Assembly (NCBI RefSeq): GCF_030445035.2
Contig: NC_080677.1
Location: 113,825,263-113,889,262 of the forward strand
Origin: Dasypus novemcinctus
Lineage: Eukaryota; Chordata; Mammalia; Cingulata; Dasypodidae
Direction: 5' to 3'
Length of the DNA: 64,000 nucleotides
Below the pieces are notes generated by a model, which was not told where the DNA came from, searched no databases, and saw nothing but the letters and a program-made list of their open reading frames with translations. Of the stretch, positions 58,221 through 64,000 are shown in pieces. The position numbers and the translations under genes are program-made. The number at the start of each line of letters is the position of its first letter. Position 1 is the stretch's first letter.

Positions 58221-58679
58221 AAAACAGTTTAGATGTCATGAAAGTGGAAGATTAGAAGTGAAGTTATGCTTAGTAATGATATTTTTGATTCATAAGCAAT
58301 TTCCTAGGCTAGGCAACATTTTAAATTTTTTATCTTGAATCTTTATCCTTGAAGGGTAATTCAAGTTTTAGAGCTTACATGCTGCAATTTGTTTAGGGTG
58401 GCAATTTTCCATTGACTTGGCTCCAGGTTATTTTCTATTCTTCCAGCTGGGGAAACTCAAAAGTAGTAGTTTATTAAGTCCTGGTTTTTACAGGCCACCA
58501 AAACTACTAGTTTTCAATCAAAATTTTAAAAATCCTAACAACCAATTTTTATCCAGTTGATCGGATTGATTTATGACATCATTCCTTCTGTTCAAGCAAC
58601 CATGAATGAGATAACTGGACAACCTTTTTTTTCCATGGCTGTTTCCCTTTGAAGTGATGGAAAGAAGGTAAATTAATAC
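58221..58679. other. Unclassified sequence
   Basis: Follows the exon-like stretch. Nothing recognised. Confidence 0.4.
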
Positions 58680-58855
58680 CCGTGCTCTAGTTTCAACTCT
58701 TCTACCTCTATCTGATGGTTGGTTAGGTTTTTTTTAACTTCTTAAGCCTCAATTTTCTCATCTTTAAATGGACAAAAAATTCCTCATGGGTGTGTTTGGA
58801 AAATTAAGAGATGCTTTGGCATAAGACACATTGGGCAGACAATAAAGGTTCATTT
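58680..58855 (+). repeat. MIR-like SINE
   Basis: GCTCTAGTTTCAACTCTTC, TTAAGCCTCAATTTTCTC, ATCTTTAAATGGACAAAAA, AAAATTAAGAGATGCTTTGG and GGGCAGACAATAAAGG keep the MIR order. Confidence 0.55.
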
Positions 58856-59484
58856 CTTCTCAGTTCTTCCTCAACTGTATACACGGAGTCTTCTGCTTTT
58901 TCCCTGTTTTACGCTGTGATGGCAACTTCTCAACCAAAAGTGAAAAGCATATTTGACACACAATTAATTAAACTATTATAAATATTGGAACCTAAGATAT
59001 ATTTCACTTGGTCATATCTGTGACCCAGGGCCTGATGTTTTTGATGATAGTAGGAGGAGATCATTGTTGGGATTTGTGTTGTTCCCTGAGACTTTTAAAA
59101 GCTTCAGCAGAGACTAACACCTTACAACAATCCCTACCTTTCCTTCAGAGGTCCTCTTAAATCTCTCATCCATTAATGTATCTAAATTCCTCTTGATCCT
59201 GTATGCAGTTTTAGCCTGGCATCAGCATTTAAAGTAATAAAGTGTTTAATGCATACATTGTGAAGATTATTTGGCCTGAAGTATCATGTTAAATCATTAA
59301 GAATTAGATCAAGTGGAAAGAATGGGCATGGTAAAAGGGCAAGGGAATGAACATATTTATGGTTCAGCAAGTTTAATATAAAATGGATGGGCTCATACTC
59401 AGGCTTGAATAGACCTGGACTTAGTTCCAGCTCTGTCTCATTTTAGTGCACAGAGTTATTATAACAATGCTTCATACCCACATT
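58856..59484. other. Unclassified sequence
   Basis: No clear element. A possible MIR scrap at 59,415-59,470 (GACTTAGTTCCAGCTCTG). Confidence 0.35.
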
Positions 59485-59497
59485 AAGAGAAATGCCA

Positions 59498-59585
59498 GGA
59501 GCAGGTGTAGCTCTGGGGTTGAGCGCCTGCTTTACTTGTATGAGATTCCCGGTTCAATCCCTGGTACCGCCTTAAAAAAATGAGA
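59498..59585 (+). mobile_element. Short tRNA-type SINE with TSD
   Basis: GGAGCAGGTGTAGCTCTGGG, GTTGAGCGCCTGCTTTAC, B box GGTTCAATCCC, then an A tail. Perfect 13 bp TSD AAGAGAAATGCCA (59,485-59,497 and 59,586-59,598). Same simple class as 26,500-26,619 but in the other direction. Confidence 0.88.
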
Positions 59586-59661
59586 AAGAGAAATGCCATA
59601 TTTAACTTTGTTACCTCCACTAGAAATTTCATTTTGGGGATTTATTCTTCTAATGCATTTT

Positions 59662-60246
59662 AAAAAAAATTTCTCTCCCCTTCCACCCCCCAGTTGTCTG
59701 CTCTCTGTGTCCATTCACTGTGTGTTCTTCTGTGACTGCTTCTATCCTTATCAGCGGCACCAGGAATCTGTGTTTCTTTTTGTTGTTTCAATATTAATAT
59801 GTATATTAAAACCACACCCCAATCACTCTTCTTTTTTTTTTTAAGATTTATTTATTTATTTCTCTCCCCTTCTCTCCCCGACCCCGGTTGTTGTTCTCTG
59901 TGTCTATTTGCTGCATCTTCTTTGTCAGCTTCTGTTGTTGTCAGCAGCACTGGAATCTGTGTTTCTTTTTGTTGCATCATCTTGTTGTGTCAGCTCTCCG
60001 TGTGCGCAGCACCATTCCTGGGCAGGCTGCACTTTCTTTCGCGTTGGGCGGCTCTCCTTAACGGGGCGCACTCCTTGCACGTGGGGCTCCCCTACGCAGG
60101 GGACACCCCTGCGTGGCACGGCACTCCTTGAGCTCATTAGCACTGAGCATGGGCCAACTCCACACGGGTCAAGGAGGCCTAGGGTTTGAACTGTGGACCT
60201 CCCATGTGGTAGGTGGACGCCCTAACCACTGGGCCAAGTCCGCTTC
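59662..60246 (-). mobile_element. Composite DAS-type SINE within one TSD
   Basis: Read on the minus strand: a full-length SINE (head at 60,246, T-rich tail end at about 59,832), then a 46 bp non-SINE spacer (59,786-59,831), then a second SINE fragment (59,662-59,785) that has only the 3' part and a tail. The perfect 15 bp TSD CTTCTAATGCATTTT (59,647-59,661 and 60,247-60,261) brackets the whole set. There is no TSD around either SINE alone. Confidence 0.88.
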
Positions 60247-60261
60247 CTTCTAATGCATTTT

Positions 60262-60919
60262 TAAAAAGGGGTTGGAATAGTTCAAAGGCTTTAAAATGCT
60301 ATAAAATATCTAAGTGTTAAAGAAGGGTGAGAGAAATTAGTGTTTTTCCCTCTGTAAGAACAATTCCATAATATAAGTAGTAGATTTGTAGAAATCTTAT
60401 ATGCATATTCTTTCATAAAAGTGTAGGGATTTCTCCTTTATGAAGTCACTTAGAGTTGGTTGCTGGTTTGTACAATTTACAAAATTATTTATGTAGTTAA
60501 TGCAAAAACCTCTAATCATATAATAACCCAAGGTCATTTTATACACACAGTAAAAATTATCATGGCCCTTCCTATAGATTAAATTCCCAATGATTTATTC
60601 ATCATTAATAGCTCAATTATTAGATGCAATGGTCAGAGGTCAAGGTATTGCAACCAAGAAAAGATCTCCCTGCAGACTAACCTAAGAAGCCTGGAATATA
60701 TTGTGGTGGTGGAGATGAAGGTTAAATGCAAATTTCTAGATGCCTCGTACCCTGTCTTTTTCTTCAAAGTTTCATTGCGCTCATCTTAACTCAGGTTCAA
60801 GTATTTCTAAGCGTATCACCCCACCTCTAGTTTAGTCTCTCCTTGCTCTGTCTCATTCTATGTGCTGATTCTGAGTCTTCTTACGCTACCATTAATATCA
60901 AGAGTCCTAGCCCCTACTG
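60262..60919. other. Unclassified sequence
   Basis: No repeat or coding signal recognised. Confidence 0.4.
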
Positions 60920-61165
60920 TCTGCTCCAGAGAATAAAATGCAAAATTCACATCCAAGGACTAAGCAATACAACCCCCTTCCTCCTACTCTCCCCAGCCAG
61001 TCTTTAAACCTACACTCCTTGAATACAACTTTAGACCTTTCTGCTATACTGACTTTGCTTTTTCCCTAGACCTGAAATATCCTCTTCCTCCTTTCTAGTC
61101 ATCTGATGCTTACCTCTTCTTTAAGAGACAATCTTGTTTTAGAGGCATTTCCTGAGTCCTCCTGT
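60920..61165 (+). repeat. L2-like fragment
   Basis: TTTCCCTAGACCTGAAATATCC, CTCTTCTTTAAGAGACAATC and TTAGAGGCATTTCCTGAGTCC follow L2 upstream of its terminus (TTCCCTCTGCCTGGAAC-type, then AGGCCTTCCCTGACC-type). Confidence 0.5.
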
Positions 61166-61194
61166 TCACCTAACCAACAGCCAGAAGCTTTTGT

Positions 61195-61350
61195 AGTCAC
61201 CTCCATTCTTTTACAGGTGAGAAGATTGAGGCCCACAAAGTCTGTGACTTAACCAAGATCACACGGCTAGGTAAGGGTGTTGCCAGGTCTTAAAATTGAG
61301 TTTTTTTTTAACATCCAGTCAGTACTTTTCACCACACAGCAACTGCTGCC
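61195..61350 (-). repeat. MIR SINE
   Basis: TTTTACAGGTGAGAAGATTGAG, TGACTTAACCAAGATCACAC, GGCTAGGTAAGGGTG: reverse-strand MIR core. Confidence 0.7.
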
Positions 61351-61599
61351 TGAATTATAACCATATAATTTTTAAAAAAATTTTATAACCATATTATAAT
61401 ATTGTTTTTGTATTGTTAATTAATTGCTCTTAATTATGTAACATGGACATTTTTGACTGTAGTTTTTCTTGACTTTCTCACTGACCAGAACAAATCTCAG
61501 GGGTTAATGGGGCCCTTCTAATTACAAATGTGTAACTGAGAAAACTAATCCAGCAACATCGTGCAGAATGAAGAGAATAGAAGCAGAACATGGGAGTAT

Positions 61600-61780
61600 G
61601 CAGACATTTACTGAGTATTTCATTCACGCCAGGCAGCACAGTGCTACATGTTACCTCATTTAATTCCTGCAAGGTAGAGATCTTTCAATTTTGACAGAGA
61701 AATTAAATCACCCAGCAAGCAAGTGGCAGATCCAGAATTCAAACCCAGATGGGATTGACTTTCAAACCCTCGCTCATTCC
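61600..61780 (-). repeat. MIR SINE
   Basis: ACATTTACTGAGTATTTC, CCAGGCAGCACAGTGCTAC, ACCTCATTTAATTCCTGC, AGCAAGTGGCAGATCCAG and AATTCAAACCCAGATGG, in order: a near full-length reverse MIR with its tRNA-like end on the right. Confidence 0.85.
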
Positions 61781-62879
61781 TCAGAACAACAAAAGAAATT
61801 GCAGTACCTTGCCAGGAGACCACTGTAACGGTAAAAGCACACAAAGGAGTTCATGAAGGAGGGAAACAACAGTGGGATGGAAGCCAAAAGGGCCTTCATG
61901 ACCAAAGTAGCCTGTGGAGAATCCTGAGGATTCAATGATGATTAGTTATATTTGTGGTGAGAAGGAGGACATTTAAGATAATGTTGATATTTCCAATCTA
62001 TCAGCTTACTGGGAATAAAAGAAACAGGAATGATGGTCAAAGGTGCTATTTGGAGAAGATAATGGTGAGTCCACAATAGGACTTTGGTGTCTGAGGTATG
62101 AGGCCGTGACTTTCTCTGGTTAAGGTTACTTGATTTTACACAAACTCAAAGGACGTCCTACAGAATCTGAGCTGGGAATCCCCCAGGCACTCGGCTTTTA
62201 TAACCCAAGAAGGGCAACATGCTCAATAGACTACCACCAAAAGCCTTTTTTGGCAGCTTTTATTTCTTCGTCTTGCCTGTGAGTGGGCAAAGGGGACAGG
62301 TGTCTGGTTTTTGTTACTGCATCCAAGTACAATTATGGTTTAGTTGATGTGAATGGATCATCACTGCATCCGAACTGAAATTACACTGTGTCTAAGTAGA
62401 GCACTCTGTGGCACTTTTCTTACTGAAAAGCTGTTAAGTTTGGCAATCCTCACCCTGTTCCTCTCAAACATTTTCTTATCCATATTAGGTTATATGGAAA
62501 TAAGCCAACAACACTGCTGGTGTATGAGGATGGCTTCTGTACCAAGGCAGTTTTCTCAAAAGGCTTTTCACTGTTTTAAAAGGAGTAGCAACAAATGTGG
62601 TTCCAAGAACACATTTTGAAATATGATTGGAAAGAAAATAAAACCTCAATGATCCAAAAAGAATTAGGAATAGCTGCTGAGACTAAAACCAGATTTTTAA
62701 ACTGGCAGATTTGGAGAGATTTGCGTATTTGTTTGTATAAATTCATTAAGAACCTTGCCAACCTTATCATAAATACAGGGGACAGAGTCAGAAAACTCAA
62801 ATAATCACATTAGGTTCCCCCATCATTCTCCACTCCTCCTCTTATTACCAATACAGAATCTCCAAAGTTAGAAAACCAA
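61781..62879. other. Unclassified sequence
   Basis: No repeat recognised. Frames of 69-88 codons at 62.35-62.80 kb on both strands are unsupported. Confidence 0.4.
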
Positions 62880-63010
62880 AGCTCCAGTTCTGGCTCTACT
62901 ATATTCCTAGTAATCCCAGACATTGGACTTCATTTCCCTACCTGTCGGATGGAAATTATAGTACTATCTATCATACAGGATTCCATGATTCAAATGAGAT
63001 AATGCAGGAC
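62880..63010 (+). repeat. MIR SINE fragment
   Basis: CTCCAGTTCTGGCTCTAC, GGACTTCATTTCCCTACC, GTCGGATGGAAATTATAG, AAATGAGATAATGCAGG keep the MIR order. Confidence 0.65.
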
Positions 63011-63314
63011 TCGACTATTAGAATGTTTATTTGCTTTCCTTACTTTCTCTTTCAAACTAAAACTTTTGGAGGTACAGTACAGAAAATAACTTTCAGATCC
63101 TCTTTCCTTAGTATAGTTTTCTGCCCTTTTTTCAGAACTTAGCCATATTCTGCTTTGACAGCTAATAAATATTCATCCATATATTTACTTTTATTCGATT
63201 TGTTGAGCACTTAGCAAGTGCCAAGCTCTTAATGAATATCCTTCCTGCAAATAACTATAACTATGCCTCCCCCCTCATCTCCTCATTAGATTCTTTTAAA
63301 ATATTTTGATGGTT
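63011..63314. other. Mostly unclassified; MIR/L2 scrap
   Basis: TTTGTTGAGCACTTAGCAAG and TGCCAAGCTCTTAATG at 63,198-63,233 look like a reversed MIR/L2 end. The remainder is unassigned. Confidence 0.4.
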
Positions 63315-64000
63315 GGTCACTCATTCATTCAATACACCTGCAAAGTGTTGAGGAATCAATGGTAAACAAAACAAATATTCCCTTGTGGAGCTTTCAGTTG
63401 GGTAGAAAAGAAAAACATTAAACAAACAAGTACCTAAACATAAATGTCATTACTAATTGTGATTGTACTCTGAAGATAAAAAACAGAGCATTACAAAAGA
63501 GGATAACATGGAGATAAAATCTTTAAAATCTGTATGCCTAATACAACAATTTTGAATTCTATAACTTTGGAAATAAATGGATATGATCCTTGTGAAGCCT
63601 TTAATATCTGCTTTGTATATCTACTTTGTGCTTGTGCTGAGAAGGCAAAATAGTGTTTTGGAGGTATTGTAATTACTGCTCCAACTTTGACTTTGTGGGT
63701 TTAGCAAAGGCTAAGAAATATCCAAGTGAGAAGTGTGCCAATATTGCCAGGTTTTAGTCTTAGAGATGAGCATGCCCCAAGGCACTGTGGTCTGAATGAG
63801 TTAGGCCCATTCAAGAAATCAATAGCAGGCTGTGGCAACTAGATCAAGAAAGAGAGGAAGCTGGAAAGGTAGGCCACCTTGTGAACAGTGCAGGCCATAA
63901 GAATTGGATTTATATTCTAAATGCTGTGGAAAGCTAGGGAAGTTTTTTAAGCATGTTGGTGGCATGATCAGATTAATATGTATTTTAAAATGTCATTGTT
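63315..64000 (-). mobile_element. L2 LINE 3' part, running off the window
   Basis: Begins with the reversed L2 terminus (ACTCATTCATTCAATACACC, GGTAAACAAAACAAATATTCC, GGAGCTTTCAGTTGGGTAG) and continues into ORF-side text near the right edge (GGAAAGCTAGGGAAG, TTTTTTAAGCATGTTGG, GTGGCATGATCAGATTAATA). The L2 should extend past base 64,000. 63,540-63,640 is less clear. Confidence 0.68.

Noticed and set aside
1..64000. CRISPR array, operon, prophage or other prokaryote-type system
   Set aside because: Texture, repeats (SINE, L1, L2, MIR, LTR) and lack of dense coding all show mammalian DNA; no spaced direct repeats are seen.
1..64000. CpG island
   Set aside because: The only CpG-rich patches are the bodies of the young SINEs at 27-39 and 60 kb.

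Overview
The window is non-coding DNA from a placental mammal. The best species match is the nine-banded armadillo (Dasypus) or a close relative. The diagnosis rests on at least eight copies of a roughly 400 bp SINE with a tRNA-like head (A box TGGCCCAGTGG, B box GGTTCAAGCCC) and a tail carrying GGACACAGAGAGCAGACAAC. From memory this matches the armadillo DAS-SINE. Several L1 3' ends and solo LTRs also have a text I associate with Xenarthra. No confident protein-coding gene, structural RNA gene, CpG island or CRISPR is visible. The open frames present are short, and the longest ones (256, 162 and 154 codons) lie inside SINEs or an LTR.

Layout. 0-9 kb: old LTRs, L1 fragments, an L2 end and one odd SINE with an inverted second tail. 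9-26 kb: mostly unique sequence with scattered MIR, L2 and hAT remnants, a possible first exon ending at 11,388, and a long polypyrimidine tract at 25 kb. 26-39 kb: a dense pile of same-orientation L1 fragments riddled with armadillo-type SINEs, many with intact target-site duplications (TSDs), so the order of insertion can be read. 39-59 kb: no young SINE; unique sequence plus an L2 reverse-transcriptase relic on the minus strand, a solo LTR, microsatellites and a perfect 16 bp hairpin. 58-64 kb: a possible internal exon (58,049-58,209), a composite SINE sharing one TSD, MIRs, and an L2 running off the right edge.

The window reads as intergenic or deep intronic DNA. The parts most worth following are the chimeric SINE structures at 8.4 kb and 59.7-60.2 kb, the SINE variant with a shared internal deletion at 36.6 and 38.7 kb, and the two exon-like signals. 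Repeat family names are from memory, not from a database search; TSDs, boxes, inverted arms and splice-like motifs were read directly from the sequence.
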